A stretch of DNA of 64,000 nt from Paraspadella gotoi (lineage: Eukaryota; Chaetognatha). Within the stretch, counting starts at the first letter, position 1. Each line of letters begins with the position of its first letter. Positions 23,111 through 34,899 of the stretch are shown piece after piece. Below the pieces are notes generated by a model. It ran no database searches, had not been told where the DNA came from, and saw only the letters and a program-made list of their open reading frames with translations. The stretch spans positions 21,211,755 to 21,275,754 of the forward strand of contig CM119267.1 of NCBI GenBank assembly GCA_051294375.1, written 5' to 3'. A program made the translations under genes and the position numbers.

Positions 23111-23148
23111 AAACTTCAAAACGGCACGAAATTGATAGTTTAATACAC

Positions 23149-23268
23149 AAGGTAAAATTAATTATTATAAAAATGGGACCGGTAGGTTTGTAACAAAGTA
23201 GCGTCTTCTTTTCTTTCTCTCTCTCTCCTCTCTCATCTCTCTCTCTCATCTCTCTCTCTCTCTCTCTC

Positions 23269-23300
<32 letters not shown>

Positions 23301-23571
23301 GTCATCCGTCGAAACGATTAAAAATAGAAAAAAATGTCGCCGACCAAAAGTGACCTGACCGTCGACCATCTTGTTTACATCTGCGAGTAAGAGTCGCTCT
23401 TGTTTTATAGTTCCGACTCGGGCCGCCGTCCGCTTTTTTGTCGCTGCCGTCGTCCGCCGTCGCCATGCGACTCAGACGAAAGATTAAGAGATCTTTGTTT
23501 CCTTCTCTCTTCCTACATTTTTCAGCCATTTTCCTCTCGGCTTCCAATTGCCATAATCCTTTGAAAGGGAG

Positions 23572-23640
<69 letters not shown>

Positions 23641-24349
23641 AGAGAGAGCCCTGATTAGTCGGAATGCCTTCCACATCTTTTTCCGCTGCATAATTTGGAA
23701 ACTTTTTACATGATAAATTTGTTGAAAATTAGTTAACAGAGATATTACTTTTTTTAACCTCAAATAACATGAAAAATGTCAATATTTAATGTGAAATATC
23801 GTCTCCCATCTGTACGCGAATATTTTTGTTGGGTTTTAGCACTCGTTTACTGTCGTCTTACAAAAAAAAATTCTAAATTACTCCGTTTTAATTATCATAG
23901 GAAAACTAAATTTAAAATGGAATATAAAAGTGAACACAGCGGTGAGGGATATTTGTTTTGGATTAAGATTTTAAGGGTAAGGTTATTGTTAAAGTAAGAC
24001 TTACACCAGTATAACTGTAGGTTTTATGTTGAATGTAGAAAGGTTGTATGTCAGAAATACTGAGACTTTTAGAAATAATAATACTCTTACGTACACTTAC
24101 ACGTTCACTTACGTATATATTACGCTTTACTATAAGTAATTATTTGTTTTTAATTTATTTCTAATCTCCTGATTTTTTTTTATTTAAATCGTTTTCTTTT
24201 ATTTGCCATCTCTACTTCGAAATCCGTAGTCATTTTAGGATTCGTGTTGAAAAAAAAAAGAAAAAACTAAAAGGCGGAGAAGAAAAACAGAGCGTCGCTC
24301 ATGAAAAATTCACCTCCGCTAGAGAAAGAGAGAAAGAAGAGAGAGAAAG

Positions 24350-24354
<5 letters not shown>
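23149..24354 (+). other. module B right flank, no gene seen
   Basis: Contains CT arrays (23216-23300), a CpG-rich patch (23335-23470), a (GA)n array (23574-23640) and AT-rich DNA. Noisy copies are at 34900-36270 and 43489-44640. A short open frame beginning in the CpG patch is broken in the other copies and is not called. Confidence 0.6.
23574..23640 (+). repeat. (GA)n microsatellite
   Basis: Pure GA array. The matching sites are about 35345-35440 (heavily interrupted) and 43866-43958 (longer and pure). Confidence 0.95.
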
Positions 24355-24412
<58 letters not shown>

Positions 24413-24555
24413 AGAGAGAAGAGAATAAGTAATAAGGAGAAAAAAAGGAAACAAGAAATGGAAGAGAAAAGACAAATGGAGAAAAGCGTCTGAAAAAAAA
24501 AAAAGGAGAAAATTTGAATCTGTTTTTATGGTGGGATAGGAAAACAGAGAGAGAC

Positions 24556-24617
<62 letters not shown>

Positions 24618-24618
24618 T
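24355..24618 (+). repeat. two (GA)n arrays with purine-rich link
   Basis: GA arrays at 24355-24405 and 24548-24614 joined by AG-rich DNA. Copied at 36270-36533. Confidence 0.9.
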
Positions 24619-25135
24619 ATTAAGGAGTGGTAGAAAAAAGAGCGAAATTCCCGGATTCATGGTCGTTTTTTTTTTTTCGTCTTCCATTTAATCTCGAGCG
24701 TTTTTATTTCTTTCTAAACTTTTTTTTCTGTTTTTTTTTTTTTTTTTTTTTGGTTGTCGGACAATTTTTGGTTTTAAATTATTTTTTAAATCGGGGTATA
24801 TATTGTTTTTTTACCTCCAATGCATATTCGTTTTCTTTCGATCAGTCCGAGTAAGATAACGATAATTTCAATTCTTCTTTTTTTAAAATTTTATATTTTT
24901 TCATCATTATTCTGATTCAGTTATATTAATGCGTTTAATTATTTCATCACAACTTCTCGATTGATTTTTTTCTTTAAGGCTAAATATTCGTTCATTTAAT
25001 AAGAATCATTCATATCATTCCATTCTATCGCTTCATTCATGTCCATTGGCACTTGTTCTTGTCTCCCTTCCTTCCGCGTGATACAAACTGGATACGAAAT
25101 TGCGCCTCTTGCGGTTTTTTTTTTTTCTCTTATCT

Positions 25136-25173
<38 letters not shown>

Positions 25174-25439
25174 ATTTTTTTCTTTTCACATTTTTTTTCT
25201 TTTCAATCTATCTTCTTTCTTCTATTTCTAATCCTCATTTCTTCTTTAATTTTTCTTTTGTTTTCATTCCATCTTACAATACCTCTCTATCTCTATCTGC
25301 CCCTCTAACTATCTCTTTTCTTTTTCTCTTCTTTCCTCTCTAAACTTCACCCTCTTCTTCCCCTCTTATCAACTCATCGAATCCCTAAAAAAAAAAGAAA
25401 AAGAAGAATGAGAAACACATAACAAAGATTAAACCGTGA

Positions 25440-25640
25440 ATCCTTCTAAAAAACGGCTGCTGCGGACCGAGCCGCCTCCGCCGCCTCAGCCACCGCTCCT
25501 GCCGGCGGGGAATTCGCTCGAGAGCGAAGCCCCCCCCCGCGAATCTAACTTACTCGCAGCGCGAAATTCACGCGGAATGCGGAGTGAGGCGGATTGGGCT
25601 GAGGCGGATTGGGTGGAGTCATTTCCCGATGTCGTCCGGC
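25440..25640 (+). other. GC-rich patch with repeated GAGGCGGATTGGG
   Basis: CpG-rich segment in AT-rich DNA. The word GAGGCGGATTGGG occurs twice, once with an extra C. Four versions exist in the window (25440, 37355, about 45890, 48070) and a truncated one at 47028. An open frame runs through each, but indels between versions shift it, so coding is not supported. A CpG-island promoter is possible. Confidence 0.5.
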
Positions 25641-25785
25641 AGCAGAAGATTTCAAAATTTCTCTTCTAAAATATTAAATTCTTTAAACCAAAAGTAAATG
25701 ACAATCAACGACTACAAAACTTAAAAACGTAAAAATATCAAGATATATATAGTTTTTATCATATTTAATCGTATCCTGTCGAAAG

Positions 25786-25930
25786 TTGGCAGGGACCCCT
25801 GGCTATATTCATTATCTTGTAAGCAGTGATCGGAGGCTTTAAACCAGCCACAAAGCCTGTTCCAAAGTTCATGGGCAAGATAGCTTATTTTTTGAATGTT
25901 TTTTTATTGGTTGTCTCTATCAGCTATTAT
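25786..25930 (+). repeat. dispersed repeat R1a (module A)
   Basis: Core GGCAGGGACC, TTATCTTGTAAG, GGAGGCTTTAAACC and GGGCAAGATAGC. Further versions lie at 37701, about 46325, 47228 and 48421. Related in sequence to R1 in module C and to R1b at 29118. Confidence 0.8.
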
Positions 25931-26266
25931 TCACGCATTCTTATCTGGGATTATGGAGGAGACTATTCTATGACTCACGACGACAACGAATTGATCTAAA
26001 TGTAAGCGATTTTTTGGGCTTCTATGTATGTCAATCGCGTCTGTTGATGTCAAAAAAAAAATATATAATTTTCTGGAAACCTTTGGTACAAAGATACAAA
26101 GATATAAAACGTAGACTGTTATTTCTCTAGAAAATCGAGGGAAATTATAAAAGTGAGAGAAAGTTGGGTTCACGAAATGTGAAAAGAGGAGGACCGACGG
26201 TTGACGAGGAAAAATTGATTTTATCCTTTTTACGCCAGAAAGAGAGAGAGAGAGAAGAGAGAGAGA

Positions 26267-26297
<31 letters not shown>

Positions 26298-26489
26298 GGG
26301 GGAGGAGAGAGAGAGAAGAACGCGGTGAATAGTGCGAGTCGCGAAATGGAAGAATAAGTGAGAAGCGGAGGAACAAACGTGACTCCATTTATTCGCGCAA
26401 TAAATTAAAAGGTGGAAAATGGAAAAAAGTAAAAATGACTTTTAAAAAAAAAAAGAGGTGGGGATATGGATAAATAATAAAAATGGAGC

Positions 26490-26800
26490 TCTCTTTTGCC
26501 GAGAGTGCCCCCATTTCTTTTTATTTATCCACTATTAATTGTAATCTTAATATTTTATATAAATAGGTTTTAAAACCTTACAAGTCACTAACCCTAATCT
26601 CTAATCCTAATCTCTAATCCCTAATCCCTGAACCCTAACCCTAACTCTTAGGCCTACTTTCTAACCCTAACCTTTAACGCATTAATACTATCCTAACCTA
26701 AGTCCTCACGCTTAATCACTAACCTAATCCTTTACCTAATCCCTAACCTAAACTTTTTAATTTTTAACTAAAAATACTACATTCAAATTCAATAAATGGG
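26490..26800 (-). repeat. telomere-like (CCCTAA)n degenerate array in a bounded element
   Basis: Plus-strand CCCTAA, CCTAATC and CTAACC hexamer-like units over about 200 bases (26585-26760). On the left is GCTCTCTTTTGCCGAGAGTGCC and on the right AAATGGGACTTTC, which form a partial inverted repeat. In the third copy the right end reads AAATGGGCACTTTC, a better match. A related block in opposite orientation is at 62170-62660. This looks like a dispersed element, not the scar of a telomere fusion. Confidence 0.6.
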
Positions 26801-27194
26801 ACTTTCAGGGAACCTAGGCCGTTTTCGTTTTGTCTCTTAAACAGATTTCGATAAGATCATATAAAAAACATATATTGATGCTGACTGAACGAAGTTGGGG
26901 AGAGAGACGGAAATTATATCGGCGAAGCGTAACTATTTCTTCCACCCTCTTTTTGCTTATTTCTTTCTTCACCTTTTTCGTCATTAATAAAATAACTAAT
27001 AATAGCAAAACTGAACTGCTTAAAAAGTTATTGTTGTTATTTTGTTGTTTTGTTGTTAATCTTGATATTTCGATCTAGATTCTTTTCTGTCCGACCCTTT
27101 TCTAAAGTTGAAAATTCAACAAAAGATTCCCTCGTTTCAATCTTCATTGCTGAGCAATTTTGTTATACTTTTTCTTGTTTTCAAAGCCTTATTC

Positions 27195-27230
27195 TCTCTC
27201 TCTCTCCTCTCTCTCCTCTCTCTCTGTCTC

Positions 27231-27284
<54 letters not shown>

Positions 27285-27488
27285 CTTTCAATTTCGTCAA
27301 GAAAGAAAATGAACGGTCACAAACAGAAACGGAGAAAACCGAATTTTTTTTTTCACGTCTTACGAATACCTGACAACAAAAATCTCTCTCCTCTCTCTCT
27401 CACTCTCTTCCTCAGTCTCTCTCTCTCGCTCTCTCTCGTCTCATCTACCTCTCTCACTTATGCTCTCTTACTCCAGCTTTTCTTTCTT

Positions 27489-27519
<31 letters not shown>

Positions 27520-27565
27520 CCTTTTTTCTCTTTTTTCTTTCCTTTCTTTCCTTTCTTTTCTTTCT

Positions 27566-27613
<48 letters not shown>

Positions 27614-27899
27614 TTCTTTAATTTTGTCTTCTCTTTCTCTGATGCTCTCGTCTCTCTCTTTCTCTCTACTCTCTTCTCTCTCTCTCTTCTCTCTCTCTAT
27701 CTCTCTCCCTCTCGTCACTTATGCTCTTCTTCCCAGCCTTTTCCTTTCTTTTCTTTTTTTCCTTTCTTTCCTTTCTCTTTTCTTTCTTTCTTCTTTCTTT
27801 CTTTCTTTCTTTCTTTTATCTTTCTTTCTTTAATTTGTCTCTCTCTTTCTTCTGATGTCTCTCTCTCTCTTTCTCTCTCTCTTCTCTCGTCTCTCTCGT

Positions 27900-27935
<36 letters not shown>

Positions 27936-27950
27936 CTCTCTTTTCCTCTC
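27195..27950 (+). repeat. pyrimidine-rich minisatellite with CT and TTTC arrays
   Basis: Repeating block made of a CT array, TTATGCTCT, a CTTT/T-rich array, then TTTAATTTTGTC and TCTCTGATG. Two blocks are seen here against four in 50550-51465. Long open frames across it are translations of CT and TTTC. Confidence 0.8.
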
Positions 27951-28129
27951 ACAGGGGAAAGTTTGAAAATTGGGGCAAGCGCCCGTTTGAAAATGGGACA
28001 AGTACCGATTCGATAATGGACAAGCCGCCTGTTTTTACGATGTTTGTCATTTTGAGGCCCTAAACCCCTGAAATTGCGCTCGAAGGGGAGATTAAACAAA
28101 AAAAGTTTTGGAGAGATGTGGAAACGAAC

Positions 28130-28240
28130 GACGACGAACGACAGAAGAACGAAGACGACGACGACAACGAAGCGACGAAGACGAAGAACGAAGACGAAGA
28201 CGAAGACGAAGACGAAGACGACGACGACGAACAACGACGG
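28130..28240 (+). repeat. (GAAGAC)/(GAC) repeat tract
   Basis: GACGAC and GAAGAC hexamers, followed by AACGTGAACGTG. Copied at 40045-40155 and 51620-51735, where the unit order differs. Confidence 0.9.
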
Positions 28241-29117
28241 GGAGGATGAGGTGAACGTGAACGTGAAAAGCCATGATTGTGTAGACATAAACAACAATAA
28301 AGTCGCCTTTTGACAAACAAAAATTCTATAAGTTAATTTCAATTAATCATTATGGAGAAAATTCTTAACGGAAACTAAAAAAATAAAAAATTAAAATTTT
28401 TAAATTTCTTTACACAATTATTGTGGAATTTTACAGCATTTTAGGTATTTAGGTAAATTTTAATAAAAATCTTTTTTTCAAAAAAAAAAGGGTTTACCAC
28501 TTAATATAACTCTAATTATACCTTTATTCGGCTAAGTCGTGAAGAAAAAAGTACACCATCCCCCTCCAACTACTGTTTCATGCAAATGAGATTAAAGGAA
28601 TTTTCCTATTTTTCCGTGACAATTATGATGTGAAAAACTTTTTAAATGTAATATAAACGCCAAATAGTTAATTTTTTTAGTCTCTTTGGGCTTTCTTCCC
28701 CTTGCCTCTTTCTTTCTGCAGTAATTCCACTCTCTGCTTTTGAGTAAAAAAAGAAAAAGGATAGAGGACTAGGACCGTAAACCGAAGAAGAAGAAGAAGA
28801 CGACTACGACGACGACGACACAGACGCAGACGACGACGACGACTAAAAAAAGGTCAATGACTTACTCGATCCTCTGTACCAAACTCAATAACGTCCGTCG
28901 ACGGTGATTTGCGTTAAAATTAATGGCGGGGAATAGATTATTCATCGAAATAAGCCAATTATTAATTCCGTTTTTAAAATTCCTGAAGAAAATATGTTTA
29001 TTATAAAATTTTATAAGTGACCTTTGTCAAGTGTTTTTGTAAACAAACATAACCGTAATTTTAACACTTAAGAAAATATTAATTTCCAATTCATTGTTAA
29101 TAAACTTGGACTGTGAG
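28241..29117. other. AT-rich DNA with a GAC tract, no gene seen
   Basis: AT-rich sequence carrying the octamer word ATGCAAAT (28580-28587), a GAAGAA/GAC tract (28786-28845) and a small CpG patch. No frame is conserved with the third copy (51740-52544). Confidence 0.5.
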
Positions 29118-29240
29118 AGAGTATCTTTTTGAAGCATTCATGGTCGCTTGCTAATTTTATTATCTATATGAAATGGAAGCTTGTAACCTCACTATAACAC
29201 GTCCAAAGCAAGTGGCAAGCTTGCTATAGCCTATAATTTC
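29118..29240 (+). repeat. dispersed repeat R1b (module A)
   Basis: Diverged R1: TTATTATCTATATGAAATGG, then CGTCCAAAGCAAGTGGCAAG and CTATAGCC. In the third copy (52545-52670) the text is closer to R1a, with ATGGAGGCTTTAAC. Confidence 0.65.
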
Positions 29241-29549
29241 AGCTAAAAAAGGATTAAAAAATTTTAAAATTAAATTATATTCAATCTCTAGTTTGATAAA
29301 AATTAAAATAAACAACAACCCGAATGAGAACAGAATGTAAGAAACAACGACGACAACGACGACAACAGCGCCGAGGCGATCATCGGCGCCGTTCTTCATC
29401 GCTGCATTAAACGGAGGCGCCACCCGCGACTCGAAGCAAGGCGTCAATCTCGCGTCGATTCCGCCGCCGGATTTTGACGGTTTTTCCGCTCGGCGCCTTA
29501 ACGAATACTCGCTTTCCGTTTTTACGATCCGGTTCTTGGTTTCGTCGGA

Positions 29550-29583
29550 GCTCTCTCTCTCTCTCTCTGCTCTCTCTCTCTCA

Positions 29584-29640
<57 letters not shown>

Positions 29641-29738
29641 ACTCATCAAGGTCCAAAATCAGTAATTACTTACTCATTAAATAAGTATTTGCCTATCTTT
29701 CTATATTCTCTCTCTCGTCTCTCTCCTCTCATCTCTCG

Positions 29739-29775
<37 letters not shown>

Positions 29776-29884
29776 TTCACTCATGCAGTCAAATCAGTAT
29801 TACATTACCTCATTAAAAAGTATTTGCCTAAGGTCTTTCTATATTCTCTCTCTCTCCCTTCTCTCTCTCTCTCTCTCTCTCCTC

Positions 29885-29933
<49 letters not shown>

Positions 29934-30060
29934 ACTCATCAAGTCCAATCAGTAAATAAACATTACTCATTAAATAAGTATTTCAACTAAATCTTTCTAT
30001 ATTCTCTCTCTCTCTCTCTCGACTCTCTCTCTCTCCGTCTCTCTCTCTGTCGCTCTTTCT
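29550..30060 (+). repeat. CT minisatellite, period about 140-155 bp, three to four units
   Basis: Each unit has a CT array followed by CACTCAT, TC(A)AATCAGTAA, ACTCATTAAATAAGTATTT and TCTTTCTATATTCTCTC. Non-CT parts start at about 29640, 29777 and 29932. Copies at 41465-41975 and 52970-53400. Confidence 0.85.
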
Positions 30061-30137
30061 TTAAAATTCACTCTCTTCTTTTCAAATTGAAAAGGAAACC
30101 GATTTTCATATGCCTCAAACTTCTATTCACAGTCTTT

Positions 30138-30200
30138 CCTTTCGTCGTCGTCGTCGTCGTCGTCGTCCGTCGTCGTCGTCGTCCGTCGGTCGTCATCGGT
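30138..30200 (+). repeat. (CGT)n microsatellite
   Basis: CGT triplets with CCGTCGG interruptions near the contig end. Copies at 42053 and 53519. Confidence 0.9.
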
Positions 30201-30266
30201 CGTCGGTCCTCAAGTTTTTCGTTTTTCCTGTTGTCATTGTTTGTTGTTGTTTTGTTGTCCTTGCCG

Positions 30267-30291
30267 NNNNNNNNNNNNNNNNNNNNNNNNN
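30267..30291. other. assembly gap (25 N)
   Basis: 25 N after CCTTGCCG. The same eight bases precede the gaps at 42182 and 53635. Confidence 0.99.
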
Positions 30292-30981
30292 TTTTCTTCT
30301 TTTTCTTTTTCTCCTTTGGTTTTTTTTATCTCTTCAATCTGTTCCCTATTTTTCTTTGTTGTTTCTTTTTTTGTTGTTTTTATTTATTCTTATTAAATTC
30401 GAGACTCAATATGAGGCATTTTTTTTGGTCTGGAGTTCCCTCTCCCTCTCATAAAATAATAAGAAAAACCTAGTATAATTTTTTAAAAAATTAATTAAAC
30501 AAGTTTAACAATTTCTCTTGACATTTGAGTCATTGGTCTCCCCAAAATATCCTAAAAATCAATTTAACTTTGATCATATTGATTTATTAATTATTTTGAA
30601 TTTTCTGATTCCCTCTTATTTTTCTCTAATTTGCTGTCATCGTTTTTAATGTTCATTTTTTAAAATTTTGTCTCGAATATTTTTTTCTCAATTCTTTTCG
30701 ACTTCTCTGCTCTCATTTTCTTTTTTCTTTCTTTCCTTTTTTTTCATCCCTATCTTCTTCCTCCACCCTTTTCCTTTTTCTCTCCTTCCTTTTCCTCCCC
30801 TCCATCCCTTCTTCATTCACCGAGCGAATGAAGCCCCGCGCGATGGGCGATAAAAGTGACGTCGCCGCCATGATTAATTTTTAATTTGACATCGAAACGC
30901 GAGAGTTCGCGCTCGTCCATCGATCTCGTTGTCTCGTGGGGGAAAAAAAAAGAACATCCTCAAACTTTATTTTATTTTTTT
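30292..30981 (+). repeat. module B left flank (second copy)
   Basis: Matches 18680-19386 but starts in the middle of a T-rich tract at the gap. Small indels stop at about 30925, after which the match is exact. Confidence 0.85.
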
Positions 30982-30995
30982 AAGGTAAATTAATT

Positions 30996-33900
30996 TTAGG
31001 AGAAAAAACAATTTTATTTGTTTTTATCAACGATTGTATTATTGGTAAGACAATGTTCGACTCTTTTTGAGTTTTAGAGCTCTTCATCAGTTATGACAAT
31101 CAATATTTTACTACTTTAACATTAGGTTAGAGAGAGAGAGAGAAGAGAAGAGAGAGAGAGAGAGAGACAGAAAAAGAGGGAGTTTCCCAACAAAGAATCT
31201 GAGCAAAGGAACAGTGGTCAGATATGAGGACAGGTGAGTAAGATCAGGGAAGAAGTTGGGTGAAATTGAAATAAGAGAGAGAGAGAGAGAACAGGGTAAG
31301 AGAATCTTTACATTTTTTGTAATTATATAAACAATGATAGAGAAATAATAACAACTAATAGTAACTAATAAGTAACATTGTAAAATAAATTAATGAAGTT
31401 AAGAAAGTTGAAAATTGAAATAGAAGAATAAGTGATGAAGGGATAGGTAAGTTAGAGTTAGTGAAAATTAAGTTGAGAGAAAGAGCTCAAAATGAGCTGG
31501 ACCCGCCCCCACGGGTTGGCAAAAGGTGGGACGTTTGCGATAGGCTCGGGTCATTGGCTTGGTCCATGGGCTGAGAAGATATAACTGTGGAGTGTGACAT
31601 TCGGGATCTGGTAGTGATCCTCCTGGGAAAATGCCTAACGCACTCGAATATTCTCTCTGGCCTGATAAGGCCTAGCCGATTGGGGCCCCCTCTCACCTGA
31701 CGGTGAAGGTGGGCGATTGCCTGTTATAGCCTGCTTTGGTGCAGGAGATAACAGACTCCTCTCCCTCCTTCCTGTAGCCGTCGTTTTTGGCGACGCCAGT
31801 GTGAGAAGAGTCATGCCACGTTTGCACAGGCCGGGAAGAGTATCGGTCGTCCATTGCCCTGCTGGGAGGTCTCCGCCTGACCGTTGAAGTGGGGGCGGGG
31901 AATCACCGTGCGGTGGGGCGGCTCTGGGGCCGTTCCACCACCAAACTTGATAAGCGAATCATAGCTTGGAGGGAGAATCGAAGCGTCCCTCCATCACGGT
32001 TACAGAGAGGGCTCGAGGGCCTTTGATGTAGATAGCCTCTCCTAATGAACCTCTCTTGAAAACCAATTTTGGTCAATGGGACAGCACGAGGCAGTACGTC
32101 TCTCTAAACAGATGGCCAGAGGCACAAGAGTGCTCTGAGATAAGCTGAACAGGTAAGTGACCTCGCCTGAGTCACGGTAAGGTTTCGTATAGTTGCTTGA
32201 ACCGATCTGAGAGAGATTTTCCTGTCTCGCCCACAGTTATGCCTGCTGTGCAGGGTGTTTTCCCTTGCCTGCAACAGGCCGCCAATAGAACGGCTCTGAT
32301 GTTTTTTCGTTCTGGGATTTGTCTTCGTTTCAACCAGTTGCTCACGTAGAGAACGCCGGGTCGTCACTGAAGTGGAGATCCCCTGCTTTGCCAGCACCCG
32401 GCACCAAAGCTTCAAGTGATACCCCTGGTGGTAGGGGAGGGACAAGTGACCGCACGTTCTGAGAACGCTCTGCTTATCTCCCATTTGCCCGCTGTGGGGG
32501 TCGCGGTTGGTCCTTCAGCAGCAAAGGTCCGGTTCTTTCATCCCTGGGGGGCGGAGGTTGAACCCCTGCGTTAGCGGCTACTTTGGCAGCCCCTTGTGGC
32601 CACTGCCCTCAGCTTGGTTCTGCCGAACCTAGCCTTCTCCGAAATGCCCCACAGAGGGAACCATTGAGCGCCAAGGCTCTTTGACATGCCAAGCCTCGGC
32701 CCGCCTGGAGCTCGGGGGTCGACCGGAATCAGAAGAGTCTCCTCCTGGTAAGGGATCTGACCTGTGGCGAGCTTGTGTGACAAGGGGGCGTGTGAATCAA
32801 GGGAATGTATTGATCAGTATGCGTTGGTTTGCCGATCCAGACAGAATAACTCCAATGAGCCGCCCTCTTTGCGCTTTAAATAAGCACATCGAGCAAATTG
32901 GAATTTTACCAATTCTCCTCTTTTTCACACGTCCACTGAATACTCCGCTTCGATGCCGTTCAAGTGTGTTAGTAAGGGCTCAACGAGATCCCTTTGCACA
33001 GCCAGGATGGTATCGTCTGCTTTTCCGATACTAGAAGAGAAACTGAACTCTGCCGCCATGCAGAGATCGAAACGAAGCCAAAGCTTCCACCTCAAAATCC
33101 CTATAGAAATCTGCAGAGGACTTGAGTTGATTTGCCATCCCTAAGCCACCAGGCTGGGCATAGTACGCGTCCTCGACCTGAGTCGCCAAGTTCCAGGTCG
33201 AGCCGCAAGCAGTGCCATGAATTCAATCCAATTGGATTGGCGTACCCTTCGTGGCAACAACCGGTCTCCTTCAGGCGGCGTTCTGCGGATGCTAACGCCA
33301 GTCCCATGAGGATGTTTTAGTGAACATACTTTTTAGTCAACACGAGACCAAGAGATAGACTATCGGCAAACTATGATATGCTGGAGCTTTTCTGTCAGAT
33401 CAAGAGAATTTTGAGGTGTGTTGGTTTTTCCGAACAAGAGGAGTGAGAATGCGTCCCAACTCCCTTCGCATTCCAATTAAAAATGGAATTGCGGGCCCGA
33501 TACGATAGGGCGTAACGGTAAATTCGGGCTTTGAATCCGCTTCGCTGACCCGAAGAAAAGAAGGCGGCTGCGTTGAAAGTCAGGGTTGACTCTATGGAAA
33601 CTGCCGGGGAACAGTATTCGCGAATTTTGCTTGTTCCACCGTCTGGACTTAAACTCTGTAAGCAAGAGTAAGGATCCTGTCCAAGGGTTTATAACGTCTC
33701 CTTGTCCGATAGCATTTTCGTAACCTTGGACTTATAGTCTTGAGTGTTCATAACCACTGCAGCTCGCCCCTTATCTGCGGGTGAACCAATGATTGCTTGA
33801 TTGCGCCTGAGTGAGGCAATGCTTAGCAGCTCGACCTCTTACAACTTCTTAACAACCGAAGGATAGCCGCCGCTTCGGGCCGTTGATCTAGGAGACCGGC

Positions 33901-34899
33901 TCCTGTTTTCAACGCGACGAATGAGGTCTAAATAACAGGTTTTTGTTTTAAAAAGGGTGGAACAAAAAGACATGCCAGCCTTTCTTACAGCTGTATCTTC
34001 AAAAATTCTTTCGAGCAGTTCAGGATGGAGGCCGGGTGATTGTGGCCAACACCTCCTGGGCTTTAACGAGACTTCATTCACTGGACGACGTCGTGGGGGA
34101 AAGTTTCGTTCTGCGCCGGCTTCTGGCCCGTCTATCCTTTCGAAGAAACTTCTCCTGAGCGTAGCGCACCCGGACGCGATAGTGTGTTCCACACACTTCC
34201 GTTTCTGTTTTCTACATTTTGAAAGCTCTTATCTTCTCAATCCTCTCTCTAATTGTTCACTAACTCCGTTTACTTACCTATCCCCTCATCACTTTATTTC
34301 TTCTATTTTCAATTTTCCAAACTTCTTGTAATCTCATTAATTCTATTTTTACAATGTTACTATTAGTTCAAACTATTGTAAGTCGTTTTCGCTCGGAACG
34401 CGTATGCTCTATTTTTCTCTCTACTCATTGTTCTATACATTACGCAGAAAAAATGTAAATGATCTTTCTCCTTTTACCGCTGTCTCTCTCTCTCTCTCTC
34501 TTATTTTCAAATTTCATCCGCAACTTCTTCCCCTGATTCTTACCTTCTCTACCCGTTCGCTCCTGTCAGTAATCTGACCAGCTGTCCCTCATTGCTCAAT
34601 TCTTTTGGAAACTTCCCTCTTTTTTCTCTCCTCTCTCTTCTCGCTCTCTCTCTCTCTCTGCTCTCCTCCATCATTCTCTCTCTCCGTCCTATAAGCTAAT
34701 GTTAAAGAGTAAAAATATCTGATCTGTCACTAACTGATGAAGATCTTCTTAAAACCTTCAATAAGAGATTCAAAACATGGTGCCGCCAAGTTAACCATAA
34801 TACAATTCGTTGATAAAACAATAAATTGTTTTTTTTCTCACGCCCCTAAAACTTCAAAACCGCCGGCTGACGCCGAACGAATGTGATTAGTTTAATAAC
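30996..34899. mobile_element. inverted-arm element, second copy
   Basis: Identical to 19401-22315 at offset 11595 up to about 33910, then a noisy, longer version of the right arm. Hammerhead-like motifs lie at 31084-31090 (minus) and 34734-34740 (plus). The left flank AAGGTAAATTAATT is at 30982-30995, and the right counterpart near 34900 is degraded. Confidence 0.45.

Larger units (their letters stand above)
19401..23148. mobile_element. 3.75-kb inverted-arm element, Penelope-like candidate
   Basis: A left arm (19401-19901) is the reverse complement of a right arm (22579-23110), enclosing a 2.7-kb core much richer in GC than anything nearby. Flanking it are AAGGTAAATTAATT (19387-19400) and AAGGTAAAATTAATT (23149-23163), a likely target-site duplication. 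Each arm carries CTGATGA followed by a small stem-loop, as in hammerhead motifs of Penelope-like retroelement terminal repeats. About 40 bases at the right end have no left counterpart, comparable to the extension seen in Penelope elements. The core has no frame above about 126 codons and no reverse transcriptase or GIY-YIG motif that I could find, so it would be non-autonomous. A foldback DNA transposon is the main alternative. Confidence 0.45.
24355..30266 (+). repeat. module A, first copy
   Basis: A 5.9-kb block present again at 36270-42181 at a constant offset of 11915 bases with no difference found, and in a diverged version at 47603-53634. It ends at CCTTGCCG directly before a gap, as both other copies do. 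Contents are GA/CT arrays, a GC-rich patch, R1 repeats, telomere-like repeats, pyrimidine minisatellites and GAC/CGT tracts. No CDS is supported. Confidence 0.97.

Noticed and set aside
25436-25669. Possible exon in the GC-rich patch (SKKRLLRTEPPPPPQPPLL...)
   Set aside because: Four versions in the window shift frame through indels after the proline run, and no domain is recognisable. Kept only as a GC-rich patch.
26490-26800. Interstitial telomere from a chromosome fusion
   Set aside because: The units are degenerate, only about 200 bases long, and bounded by repeat-family ends that recur at 62 kb in opposite orientation.
27108-27833. 241-codon open frame
   Set aside because: It translates CT and TTTC arrays into polySL/F. 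The equivalent in the third copy has a different length and sequence because of array changes, so it is not a protein.
28130-28240. CRISPR-like or other spaced repeat array
   Set aside because: Simple GAC/GAAGAC tandem repeat with no spacers. No CRISPR array anywhere in the window.
28580-28587. Octamer ATGCAAAT (POU factor site)
   Set aside because: A perfect eight-base word, but isolated, and one is expected by chance in DNA of this length.
29160-29642. 160-codon minus frame
   Set aside because: Mostly GA-array and GAC-tract translation. The middle part is frame-shifted in the third copy.
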